The notes under the pieces are model-generated. The model was not told the origin of the DNA, did no database searches, and was given only the letters and a program-made list of their open reading frames with translations. The position numbers and the translations under genes were made by a program. Positions 17,577-26,875 of a stretch of 64,000 nucleotides of DNA are shown here, piece after piece. This stretch comes from CAWGJF01 sp963822905. GTDB taxonomy: Bacteria; Bacteroidota; Ignavibacteria; Ignavibacteriales; Ignavibacteriaceae. Each line of letters opens with the position of its first letter. The first letter of the stretch is position 1. The stretch spans positions 1,302,001-1,366,000 of the forward strand of contig CAWGJF010000001.1 in assembly GCA_963822905.1 (NCBI GenBank), written 5' to 3'.

Positions 17577-18374
17577 ATGAAAACAATAAAAATCTTATCT
17601 TCCCTGATTCTTGCAGGGTTTATTTTAACTTCTTGCAATGTTAACGATACCAACTATGAAACAGATTATACACCACCAACCCCGCCATCAGGCGTAGTAG
17701 TAGTAAACGGTAATAATCAGGTTGATTTATACTGGAATGAAAACCGTGAATCTGATGTGGCTGGTTATAACATTTACTTTAATTTTACTTACGATGGAAA
17801 ATATACTTTAATTGGTTCATCTCCATATGCAAATTTTGTTGATTATGAAGCAGTTAATGGTGAAACCTATTATTACGCAGTTACGGCTTATGATTATAAT
17901 GGAAATGAAAGTGAATTGAGCCCGGATGTAGTTTATTCTACTCCACGTCCTGAAGGATTTAATCAGGCACTTCTAAATTTCCGCCAGTATCCTGATAATT
18001 CCGGATACACTTTTACTGATTATTCGGTTGTCCCTTTTGATGACCAATCAACAGATTTCTTTTTTGGAATTTATAATGGAATAGATTCTATAATGGTTTG
18101 GGGTGATACCGATATTCAGGATATGGGACCAACTCAGGATATTTATGACATTCAATATGCTCCCACATATGGTTGGAATCCGTCAAAGAGCGAAGTTGTT
18201 ATACCTGGGCATACATATGTAATCTGGACTTGGGATAACCATTTCGCAAAAGTTAGGATTTCAAGTACCAGTTCAAACAGAATGGTATTCGATTGGGCAT
18301 TCCAACTTGTTGAAGGAAATGTTCAGCTAAAGAGATCTGTTAATAATCAAAACAGAAATTCGTTAAGCCGATAG
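17577..18374 (+). CDS. Lipoprotein with a fibronectin type III domain
   Basis: 265 residues. The N-terminus is a type II signal peptide with lipobox LTSC (Cys at residue 20). Residues about 37-125 form a fibronectin type III-like domain (TPPSGVVVVNGNNQVDLYW, then YYYAVTAYDYNGNES), a common secreted-protein module. The C-terminal half has no recognised domain but is rich in aromatic residues. Probably surface or periplasmic, exact role unknown. A ribosome binding site (AAAGGAAA) and an upstream hairpin are present. Confidence 0.85.
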   Translation: MKTIKILSSLILAGFILTSCNVNDTNYETDYTPPTPPSGVVVVNGNNQVDLYWNENRESDVAGYNIYFNFTYDGKYTLIGSSPYANFVDYEAVNGETYYYAVTAYDYNGNESELSPDVVYSTPRPEGFNQALLNFRQYPDNSGYTFTDYSVVPFDDQSTDFFFGIYNGIDSIMVWGDTDIQDMGPTQDIYDIQYAPTYGWNPSKSEVVIPGHTYVIWTWDNHFAKVRISSTSSNRMVFDWAFQLVEGNVQLKRSVNNQNRNSLSR

Positions 18375-18449
18375 TGAAATCCTTAATAATTTTATAATGA
18401 ATACTAAACGCATAGATTTAACCGGTTTTATTTTTTAAATTAGAATATT

Positions 18450-18908
18450 ATGAGAACGAGAATTTTGAAATTAGCTATAGTTGTTCTTTCTGTGATTTTA
18501 TTGAGTAATTTGTGTTATTCTCAGGAACACAATTTTCTAAAAAATGATAGATCCTTAAATGTAGATTCACAAAGCAGATTAATATTTTCTGAAATTGAAT
18601 CGGGTCTTCAAAATAATGATGTAAATAAGATTGCAAAATATTTTAGTCAGCAGCCATATTTAAGTTTTTCAAATAATGTGACTGGTTATTACAGTTCAAA
18701 CCAGGCTTATTATATTTTAGAGGATTTTTTGAATCTGCACCGGGTAATATCTTTCAAAATTGAAAATAAAAAGATGAATGAAAAATTTGCATATGCCACT
18801 GGATCATACCTGTATGAATTGAAAGGTAAAAGGGATTCAAAACAAATTTATTTGACGCTTAACAAAATTGGAAGCAATTGGGTCATTACACAGATATCTA
18901 TTAATTGA
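18450..18908 (+). CDS. DUF4783-like secreted protein
   Basis: 152 residues with a signal peptide ending near NLCYSQ. The mature part (IFSEIESGLQNNDVNKIAKYF, then ATGSYLYELKGKRDSKQIYLTLNKIGSNWVITQISIN) fits DUF4783, an NTF2-like fold common in Bacteroidota and of unknown function. The TGA stop shares its last A with the ATG of the histidine kinase (TGATG), so the two are translationally coupled; this protein might be a periplasmic partner of the kinase, which is inference. Confidence 0.75.
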   Translation: MRTRILKLAIVVLSVILLSNLCYSQEHNFLKNDRSLNVDSQSRLIFSEIESGLQNNDVNKIAKYFSQQPYLSFSNNVTGYYSSNQAYYILEDFLNLHRVISFKIENKKMNEKFAYATGSYLYELKGKRDSKQIYLTLNKIGSNWVITQISIN

Positions 18909-21900
18909 TGGATCTTCTTCGAAGAATTAAAGGAATATTTAAAGGCGATAGAAAATTTTTATCTATCGTCTTTTTTATTTTACTGCTTATTCTCTTTATT
19001 GGATTGTTCACACCGTATCATATAACTCAGATAACCGAAAATTGGGAAAGGGAACTTAATTCCAGGATTAAAATTTCTCAGGACGAAATTAATAAGTTAA
19101 TAGATGAAAAAGAAGATGAACTAATTTTCAGGAAGAATGAATTAAAAGCACAATTACATACTACGTTAAATAAAAAGAGTTATGATTATGGTAAGTTGAT
19201 TTCGTCAATCACAAACTCAAGTTACAATGATTTGCTCATTGAAGTTGTCGCTCCAAATGGTAGGGTAATTGCATGGAATAAACCTTCAGGAAATCAAAAA
19301 AAAGAAATTTTTCCCCTTAGCTATCCTTTAAATGAAACTCATTTTGAAACCAGTAACCTTCAAACCCTGTTAGCACTGACAGATACAATTAAAATTCAAA
19401 ATGATATTTTCTATTTGTTGATTAATAAACCCGTTGAAAAGTTATACGATTTACAAAACACGTACTATCAAAATCTCAGCTTACAAAATGATTTAACCGA
19501 TGAATTAAATCTGGATGTGAGTCTAAAGTATGATCCTTATTCACAGCCGTCAAAAGACGGACGAATATTTTCTTTCCCAATACTTAATAAATCAGGAATT
19601 AAAATAGGTCTTGCAGAATTTTTTAAGCCATCCCTCAACACTGTAATTTCGGAAATTCAGAACTTTTCGTCAAACTGTCAAACCATATTGATTATTGTTC
19701 TTACTTTTATCATAGGTTTTAGTTTTAAAAGTGATTTTAAAAAAATCAAATCAAATTCTGTAAAACTGATTCTGATTATAATATACTTTGCTGCCATTCG
19801 GGTAGTGATATTTTTGTTGAATTTTCCCTCAAACTTTTTAAACAGTCCAATTACTGAACCGGCTTATTTTTCTTCAACATTTGCCGGTGGTATTATAAAA
19901 TCTCCTGTTGAGATGTTTCTCACTTCAATGTTTGTTCTTATAATTTCAGTTCTTGTTTTCAGGTATGTGAAATTGTACGTTTCAAAAAAAGCGACCTCAT
20001 CCTTCAGAATTCTAAAATTAGCTGCGAGCCCGGCTCTCGCAATACTTAGTTTTTATGTGATCAGAGGATTGGCTGCATCTGTTCGAAGTATAATATTTGA
20101 TTCAACAATAAGATACTTTAAAGAACCAGATCTTTTACCAAGCCTTCCTTCATTATTAATGAATCTAAACTTATTGATGCTTGGGTTTGCATGTGTTACC
20201 GTGGTAGTCAGCTTTCTGTATTTAATTACTGAATTTCTCAATTTCTTTAATGAACAAAGAAATCCTAAAAGGTATTTTATCTATTTATTAATGATTCAGA
20301 TTGCTGCATATATATTCTTTTTAATGTTGAAACAGCCGCTTGTAACAGAGTTCATGGTTTTTATTTTTATCTGCCTAATAGGTGTTGTTCTTTATAGACT
20401 AATTTTGAAAAAAATCAATTTTGCTTCTACTTTTATATTGATTGCAGTTATCTCATCAATTATATCCATTACTCTTCTGAATTATTTTAACCTGAAGCTT
20501 GAAAAAAATTCGATTCGCACAATTGCTTACGAAATAAACCGAACCGATGAACAATTTCTTCAATTCCTGATTAATGAAACTCTCCGAAATTCTTTAAAAG
20601 AACCGGCGGTTTCCGAATCCTTCATTAAAAGAAATGTGAATCACGATGCCCAGGCTTTTATAATCTGGAGTAAAAGTCCATTACAACGAGAATCTTTAAA
20701 CTCATCTTTAATATTATTTGATAGGAATAAATCTGTACTTGGTAGTTTTTCAGTCGGACTAAATAAGCAGATCAATTTTTTTGACTACTTTTCTCATCCC
20801 GATTCAACAGTTCCACAAATACTGGAAATAAATTCTGAAAATAAAAATGCAAATAAAAAAATCATCGGGTTGGTAGCATTAATTCGCGACAACATTTTGG
20901 TCGGTTATATTGGAGTTGCAGCAGAATTAGATTATGAAAGTTTTGGATTCGCTAGTTATCCTGATTTTCTCGAATCAGATAAGGCAGTTTTAGGTTCAGT
21001 AGTTGATCTCAACCTTATTAATATTTTTGAGTTTGTCAATGGACAGGTTACACAGGTTTATGGAGATATTTTCCCTTCAAAAGAACAAAAAGAACAAATA
21101 TTTAATGCAAAGTTATCTCAGTTTAACGATGGGTGGGTTAATCTTTCGCTTTATAGTGAAAACTATATTACATTTATCTTAAAGGAAATAAAAGATAGCG
21201 GGGAGAAAGTTACTGCAGTTGCAGTTCGGGAAAAGCAATTTACCTGGAACCTGTTTAATTTCTTCAAAATTTTTATAATTCATTCGGTTTTTATTCTTTT
21301 ATTATTTTTAGTTTTCATCTCAATTAAATTAATCAGAGTCCAGTATACTTTCAGAGTAAAACTGCTGGTTACTTTTTTAGTCATATCTGTTATTCCATTA
21401 GTATTGCTAGCTATATATAACCGCCAGGTCGAAAGTGAGCGGACAAATGACGAGATATTTAGTGAACTCAGCAGCCAATCTACTTTTTTGGAAAATCATG
21501 TCCGGGCACAAATTGATAAGAATCCCGGGCGTGAATTAGTCTCCGCTTTTGAGAATGCAGGGCAGGAGCTCGGCATTGCATTTTCAGTTTATGAATTTTC
21601 CGACCAACTTTATAATTCTAAAAATGAATTTTACAATACAGGATTATTTGGTAAAAAACTTAATCCTGTTGTTCATTTTAATCTAAACTATTTAAGCTAT
21701 CGTGAGATTCTTGTTAAAGAAAAAATTGATAAATTCATTTATGATGCTTACTACCGCAAAATAAGTATTAATAATAAGTCGATTATACTTGCTGTTAACG
21801 ATGCTTTTAATAAAATAAAATTGACTTATTCAACTGCTGATATTGATGTATTCCTTTTCGGTGTGTACTCATTCGCAGTTATTATAATAATTATTGTAAG

Positions 21901-22750
21901 TACTTTGTTTGCTAACCAGATTGCTGCCCCAATCCGAAGATTGACCAAAGCAACTGAGGCTGTTGCAAAAGGTGATTTGAGTATTAAATTAGAAGAAAGT
22001 GAAAAAGGTGAAATTGGCGATTTGTTTGAGGGATTCAATTCTATGACAGATGAGCTTCAGAAAAACCAATCTGAAATTGCCGAACTCGAACGCGAAAATG
22101 CCTGGAAGGAAATGGCGAAACAAGTTGCACATGAAATAAAAAATCCGCTTACACCAATGAAATTATCCGTGCAGCAAATTTTGGCTTCTTACCAGGATAA
22201 AAAAGAAAATTTTGGAGAGATATTGAAAAAACTATCTCAATCAGTTCTGAACCAAATTGAAAATTTGAGTCTCATAGCTTCGGAATTTTCTGCACTTGCA
22301 AAAATGCCCAGTTTAAAACTTGAACAGGTCGAACTAGTATCAATCATTCATGATACTGTCAATCTTTTCTCAGATGAAAGTATTAAGATTAATTTCAATT
22401 CTGGAATAACTGAAGTTTATTCAGAAGCAGACAAATCGCAATTTAGAAGAATGCTTATTAATCTTATCAGGAATTCTATGCAGGCACATTCAACAGCCAT
22501 TGATATTTTAATGAATAATAATAACTCAGTTATTGAAATATTGATTTCAGATAATGGAGTAGGAATTCCTGCAGAAAATCATGAAAAAATATTTGAAACA
22601 AGTTTTACAACAAAAGAAATGGGAATGGGTCTGGGTTTGAAATTAGCTAAAAGATTTATTGAAGGAATTGGCGGACAAATAATATTACTTAGTTCAAATA
22701 AAATGGGAACAACTTTCAAAATTACACTCACTGAATCTCACAAAAATTAA
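18908..22750 (+). CDS. Very large NtrY-like multi-pass membrane sensor histidine kinase
   Basis: 1280 residues from the ATG at 18908 (the in-frame TTG one codon earlier is less likely). Layout: N-terminal membrane helix (about 20-38), an extracytoplasmic region to about 250, a block of roughly nine membrane helices (about 255-540), a second extracytoplasmic region, further helices, then a HAMP domain (RRLTKATEAVAKGDLS) and a kinase core. The phosphorylated His is in HEIKNPLTPMK (His1075); N-box LINLIRNSMQA, G1 SDNGVGI and G2 GMGLGL are intact. It resembles NtrY-type kinases with an added polytopic segment. No response regulator is adjacent. It overlaps the DUF4783 gene and is followed by the nuclease two bases later. 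Confidence 0.88.
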   Translation: MDLLRRIKGIFKGDRKFLSIVFFILLLILFIGLFTPYHITQITENWERELNSRIKISQDEINKLIDEKEDELIFRKNELKAQLHTTLNKKSYDYGKLISSITNSSYNDLLIEVVAPNGRVIAWNKPSGNQKKEIFPLSYPLNETHFETSNLQTLLALTDTIKIQNDIFYLLINKPVEKLYDLQNTYYQNLSLQNDLTDELNLDVSLKYDPYSQPSKDGRIFSFPILNKSGIKIGLAEFFKPSLNTVISEIQNFSSNCQTILIIVLTFIIGFSFKSDFKKIKSNSVKLILIIIYFAAIRVVIFLLNFPSNFLNSPITEPAYFSSTFAGGIIKSPVEMFLTSMFVLIISVLVFRYVKLYVSKKATSSFRILKLAASPALAILSFYVIRGLAASVRSIIFDSTIRYFKEPDLLPSLPSLLMNLNLLMLGFACVTVVVSFLYLITEFLNFFNEQRNPKRYFIYLLMIQIAAYIFFLMLKQPLVTEFMVFIFICLIGVVLYRLILKKINFASTFILIAVISSIISITLLNYFNLKLEKNSIRTIAYEINRTDEQFLQFLINETLRNSLKEPAVSESFIKRNVNHDAQAFIIWSKSPLQRESLNSSLILFDRNKSVLGSFSVGLNKQINFFDYFSHPDSTVPQILEINSENKNANKKIIGLVALIRDNILVGYIGVAAELDYESFGFASYPDFLESDKAVLGSVVDLNLINIFEFVNGQVTQVYGDIFPSKEQKEQIFNAKLSQFNDGWVNLSLYSENYITFILKEIKDSGEKVTAVAVREKQFTWNLFNFFKIFIIHSVFILLLFLVFISIKLIRVQYTFRVKLLVTFLVISVIPLVLLAIYNRQVESERTNDEIFSELSSQSTFLENHVRAQIDKNPGRELVSAFENAGQELGIAFSVYEFSDQLYNSKNEFYNTGLFGKKLNPVVHFNLNYLSYREILVKEKIDKFIYDAYYRKISINNKSIILAVNDAFNKIKLTYSTADIDVFLFGVYSFAVIIIIIVSTLFANQIAAPIRRLTKATEAVAKGDLSIKLEESEKGEIGDLFEGFNSMTDELQKNQSEIAELERENAWKEMAKQVAHEIKNPLTPMKLSVQQILASYQDKKENFGEILKKLSQSVLNQIENLSLIASEFSALAKMPSLKLEQVELVSIIHDTVNLFSDESIKINFNSGITEVYSEADKSQFRRMLINLIRNSMQAHSTAIDILMNNNNSVIEILISDNGVGIPAENHEKIFETSFTTKEMGMGLGLKLAKRFIEGIGGQIILLSSNKMGTTFKITLTESHKN

Positions 22751-22752
22751 TT

Positions 22753-25700
22753 ATGCTAAATTTAACTCCACATCAATCAGCGGCGTTAGATTTTAAAAAC
22801 TCTATTTCTTTATCTGCAAATGCCGGTTCTGGCAAAACTTTTATCCTTTCCAGACGATATTTACAAATAGTTCTAAATACCGATACTCCTTTAAATAAAA
22901 TTGCGGCAATCACTTTCACTGAAAAAGCTGCCGGAGAACTGTATAAAAAAATTGCAGCAGAAGTTGATAACCTTTTGATTTCTGAACCGGATGAAAGTTT
23001 GAAGAAAAAGCTAAAACAAATTCGTCGACAGCTTATTTCAGCAAACATTTCAACTATTCACTCGTTTTGCATAGATATATTAAGAGAATTCCCCGTTGAA
23101 GCAGAACTTGACGCGAATTTCGTTCCAATTGATTCAAGACAATCAGATGAGCTGTTGGATCTTTCTGTTCAAGATATATTTACTCAGTCCGATCAGAAAA
23201 TTGAACTTACTAAAATAATTCAGGATTTAGTCAGGTTATTTTTTTCAGAAAACAGGCTCCGCAGTCAGATCAAATATCTTTTTGAAAAAAGAAAAAACCT
23301 TGATCATCTTAAAAATAATTTATATCAAAAAGATGTTAAGGATATTGCAAGATTTTATGAAGCAACATTTACTTCCGGTGTAGAGAGAATCCTGAAGGAT
23401 ACTAAAGAAGATTTTATCAACAAATTAGGGCAAATAAACGAATCAGTATTGCAAAATAAAAATGACAATAAAATTGCTCTGGAAACATCGGCTTTATTAA
23501 AAAACCTGGATAAAGAAACAGAAATTTTTAATCAATTAAACTTTATTGAAAGTTTGAGAAAAATAGTTTGCACCTCATCTTCAGGTTCAATCCGAAAGCA
23601 GGGCTATTTGTCATTTATAAAAGACAACCTTCCCATAGAACTTATTTATGAATGTGAAAACTTTTTTAATGATTTCTCTTCCTTTTCTGGTCTTTCAAGA
23701 GATAAAGATTCTACTATTCGGTTAGCACAATATGGAAAAGATTTAATTGAGCTATTTGATTTTGTAAGTGAAAACTATTCAGAAAGAAAAAAATCACAGG
23801 GATTTCTTGATTTTGAAGATATCTTAATTAGAACTAAAAATTTGCTTGGACTTGATATTGTCCGGAAAATGCTTTCTGAAAAATACAACTACATGATGAT
23901 TGATGAATACCAGGATACAAATGATATTCAATATGAAATTTTCCTTCCATTGCTGGATAATCTTAAGAAAGGAAATCTATTCATTGTCGGCGACGAGAAA
24001 CAAAGTATTTACAGGTTCAGAGATGCAGATATTTCTGTGTTTAGAAAAACAAATGCTGATATTAAAAAAGTATCTGGAAAAAAGTATGTCTTAAGTCTCC
24101 CGGATAGTTTCAGAATGAGTCCGGGCATTTGCTTATTCACAAATAAGCTGTTTCATAATTTGTTTAATAATCCCAAAGAAATATATAATGAAGTTGAGCA
24201 TTCTGATTTAATTTGTGCAAGGATGGACGATTTCCAGGGAAAAATTGAAATCTTGCAAAAGCTTGAATCTGAAATAAAAGTTTCTGAAGCAGACTTAATC
24301 GCTAAAAGAATTTTGTTACTTAAACAGGAAGAAAATAATAAATCAATCAAAAGCTGGAATGATATTGCTATACTTGTCAGAAAAAGAAATTCATTTCCGG
24401 AACTCGAAAAATCATTTACTAAATATAAAATTCCATATTCAATAATCGGGGGGAAGGGATTTTATCAAAGACAATCTATCTATGATATTTACAATTATTT
24501 TTCTTTTCTTCTTGATCCCGATAACGATACAGCGTTGGTTGGAATTCTTCGCTCGCCATTTTTCAATATTACAGATTCAGAAATATTTTCAATTGGTGCA
24601 TCTGGGTACGATAGTCTATGGATGAAAATTAAAACTGCTTCTCATACTAACTCCGAATTAAAAGAAATCGTTGCAAAACTTCAAAAAGTGCTTGAACTTG
24701 CGTCTTCAGTTTCTGTACCTGAGTTATTGAGATTTATTTTGCAGGAATCTGAATTTTTATCGAGTCTTTCTTCCTCTCTAAATGGGCAACAAGAAATTGC
24801 TAACATCGAAAAACTGGTGAAGCTGACATCGGAGTTTTACAGCAGTGGTTTTAAAACTCTCTTTGATTATGTTGAATTCTTAAAAACTTCAATTGACGGA
24901 ATTGAAGATGAGGCTCAGGCCGGTTTAGCAGAAACAGAGGAGACTGTAAATATAATGACAATTCACCAGGCAAAAGGTCTGGAATATCCTGCTGTATTTC
25001 TTTTCAGATGTAGTGAAGGCTCACAGGAAAATATTATTAAATCCAGATCGCTCATTGTCGATAAAGATTTTGGAATACTTACGAAAGTACCCGATAAAGG
25101 AAATTATTTTTCTGAATATAAATCACCAGCAATCAATCTTCTTTATAATTTTATTGAAGAAAAAAAGAACCTGGCTGAAATTAAGAGGTTGTTTTATGTT
25201 GCCGTGACAAGGGCTAAGGATTATTTATTTATTTCTTATGAACTAAAAGAGGGAAAATTTCCTTCGGCAAAATCATTTCTTTATCTTTTGCAAAATGGAC
25301 TTGGAATAGATTTTAATAAAAACGAATTCTTACTCCAGGGAAATCTTAAATTTTTGGAAAACAAGAATGGTGAATTCCTCAGTAATGAAAAAAACATTAG
25401 CAACAGAATTCAGATTTTGAAAAACTCAGATTTACCAGAAATTAATTTTGGTAAACCAGATGAGACATTCACAAAGAGACAATTTAATATTGGAGACATT
25501 CCTGATCATTCAAAAAATGAAATCATTTCCGCAACCAAATTTTCAGTGTTTTCTCAATGTACTTTAAAATACAAACTGATTTATCTGAACGGCTTTAATA
25601 AATTAATGGAGGAACAGCAAAAGTGGAACAAGTGGAAACACGGAAGATTCTGGTTTGATTTCAATGATTCAGAAAAAATATCGTTGGCAAACGAAGACCA

Positions 25701-26349
25701 GTTCCCCACAGATTTGTTTTCTGCAAGCATTAAAGGAAGAATATATCACAAAATACTTCAACAAAATCCAACTGAGGAAAATTTATCTAAAATAATTAAA
25801 GAAAATGTGTCAGCCAATATAAACTCAGTAAATGAAGAAGAAATTCTTGATTTTTCCGCTTCCAGGTTTGAGGACGAAATTATTCCGTTTATTAATTCAG
25901 ATGAATATAAATATCTGAATTCTTTCAAGAATTTTCATAATGAATATGAAATATATTTGAAGGAAGATAATTATTTTCTTTTTGGAATTATTGATAAAAT
26001 GATTTTTACAAATAAAAAAATTATTATTATAGATTATAAAACTGACAACATCAAAGCAACGGAAATTGAAGAAAGAGCAGGTAATTATCAAAATCAAATG
26101 AGCTTTTATTCATATATTTTGAGAGGAATTTTCAGAAATATAAGTGAAATTGAGTGTAGAATTGAGTTTCTGAAACAACCTGGAATACCTATTATTTTTA
26201 AATATAACGAAGATAACTGGAAGGAATTAAAACTTAGGATTAAATATTTCATAAATCATTTGAGAGAGAATAACTTTAATCCTAATTTAGAACATTGTAG
26301 ATATTGTGGTTTCTTTCTTAATTCGAAAAAGTGTGTCGCAATCCATTAG
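22753..26349 (+). CDS. AddA/RecB-like UvrD-family helicase with C-terminal PD-(D/E)XK nuclease and likely Fe-S staple
   Basis: 1198 residues. N-terminal superfamily 1A helicase: Q motif TPHQSAA, Walker A ANAGSGKT (22-29), Walker B IDEYQDTND near 385, then GDEKQSIYRFRDAD, MTIHQAKGLEYPAVF and FYVAVTRAKDYLF. The C-terminus carries the nuclease with GIIDKM, the core IIDYKTD and YQNQMSFY. Cys936, Cys1182, Cys1185 and Cys1194 show the spacing of the iron-sulphur staple described for AddB-type nucleases. Likely processes double-strand breaks for recombination. No AddB/RecC-like partner is nearby; it may be encoded elsewhere. The start is two bases after the kinase stop, so co-transcription is likely. 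Helicase and nuclease calls are secure; assignment to AddA specifically is less so. Confidence 0.88.
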   Translation: MLNLTPHQSAALDFKNSISLSANAGSGKTFILSRRYLQIVLNTDTPLNKIAAITFTEKAAGELYKKIAAEVDNLLISEPDESLKKKLKQIRRQLISANISTIHSFCIDILREFPVEAELDANFVPIDSRQSDELLDLSVQDIFTQSDQKIELTKIIQDLVRLFFSENRLRSQIKYLFEKRKNLDHLKNNLYQKDVKDIARFYEATFTSGVERILKDTKEDFINKLGQINESVLQNKNDNKIALETSALLKNLDKETEIFNQLNFIESLRKIVCTSSSGSIRKQGYLSFIKDNLPIELIYECENFFNDFSSFSGLSRDKDSTIRLAQYGKDLIELFDFVSENYSERKKSQGFLDFEDILIRTKNLLGLDIVRKMLSEKYNYMMIDEYQDTNDIQYEIFLPLLDNLKKGNLFIVGDEKQSIYRFRDADISVFRKTNADIKKVSGKKYVLSLPDSFRMSPGICLFTNKLFHNLFNNPKEIYNEVEHSDLICARMDDFQGKIEILQKLESEIKVSEADLIAKRILLLKQEENNKSIKSWNDIAILVRKRNSFPELEKSFTKYKIPYSIIGGKGFYQRQSIYDIYNYFSFLLDPDNDTALVGILRSPFFNITDSEIFSIGASGYDSLWMKIKTASHTNSELKEIVAKLQKVLELASSVSVPELLRFILQESEFLSSLSSSLNGQQEIANIEKLVKLTSEFYSSGFKTLFDYVEFLKTSIDGIEDEAQAGLAETEETVNIMTIHQAKGLEYPAVFLFRCSEGSQENIIKSRSLIVDKDFGILTKVPDKGNYFSEYKSPAINLLYNFIEEKKNLAEIKRLFYVAVTRAKDYLFISYELKEGKFPSAKSFLYLLQNGLGIDFNKNEFLLQGNLKFLENKNGEFLSNEKNISNRIQILKNSDLPEINFGKPDETFTKRQFNIGDIPDHSKNEIISATKFSVFSQCTLKYKLIYLNGFNKLMEEQQKWNKWKHGRFWFDFNDSEKISLANEDQFPTDLFSASIKGRIYHKILQQNPTEENLSKIIKENVSANINSVNEEEILDFSASRFEDEIIPFINSDEYKYLNSFKNFHNEYEIYLKEDNYFLFGIIDKMIFTNKKIIIIDYKTDNIKATEIEERAGNYQNQMSFYSYILRGIFRNISEIECRIEFLKQPGIPIIFKYNEDNWKELKLRIKYFINHLRENNFNPNLEHCRYCGFFLNSKKCVAIH

Positions 26350-26373
26350 AAATTTTAATCGGAAAATTTAATC

Positions 26374-26835
26374 ATGCAAAAGAAAATTACAATCATTCGT
26401 AATCTTGAAACTATTGAAAGGGAGTTAAACTCTGCTGCAAGCGGTGTTGCTTCACTTACAGTTAAAAAAGATTCGTTTGTACAATTCGCAACAAACTTTG
26501 TTTATCACGATAAAAATATTTTTTTATTTCTCAGCGGAACAGAATTATTGAGAAGCGTTCGTTATGATGTTTTATCCCGTTTCTCAATTTTCAAAAATAT
26601 TAATTCAGAAAAAGAGTCTGAGAACAAGGATCAAATTTACAGGCTGTTCTCAATTACAGTTACAGGTGATCTTAGGGAAGTTGAAGAGAAAAAAGTAATA
26701 AACGATGTGACTCAAAGTTATATACAAAAGTATTCAGGCAAACTAATACACGGAACAAAAGACCCGGAATCTTTAGGAAAACTTGTTTTTATTGATTCCA
26801 ATGAATTAATTGCATTCGAAGAAACCGGGAGTTAA
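26374..26835 (+). CDS. Putative FMN-binding split-barrel (pyridoxamine 5'-phosphate oxidase-like) protein
   Basis: 153 residues, no signal peptide or membrane helix. The middle (ASLTVKKDSFVQFATNFVYHD, then NIFLFLSGTELLRSVRYDVLSRFSIF) resembles the first strands of the split-barrel flavin-binding fold, and the C-terminal KLVFIDSNELIAFE is compatible with it. Not matched to a named enzyme. It lies 24 bases after the helicase-nuclease. The fold call is a judgement from pattern, so confidence in function is limited although the gene itself is likely real. Confidence 0.55.
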   Translation: MQKKITIIRNLETIERELNSAASGVASLTVKKDSFVQFATNFVYHDKNIFLFLSGTELLRSVRYDVLSRFSIFKNINSEKESENKDQIYRLFSITVTGDLREVEEKKVINDVTQSYIQKYSGKLIHGTKDPESLGKLVFIDSNELIAFEETGS

Positions 26836-26875
26836 CCAATTAAAATAAATTATTATTATTTCGGAGCTTTGAACC

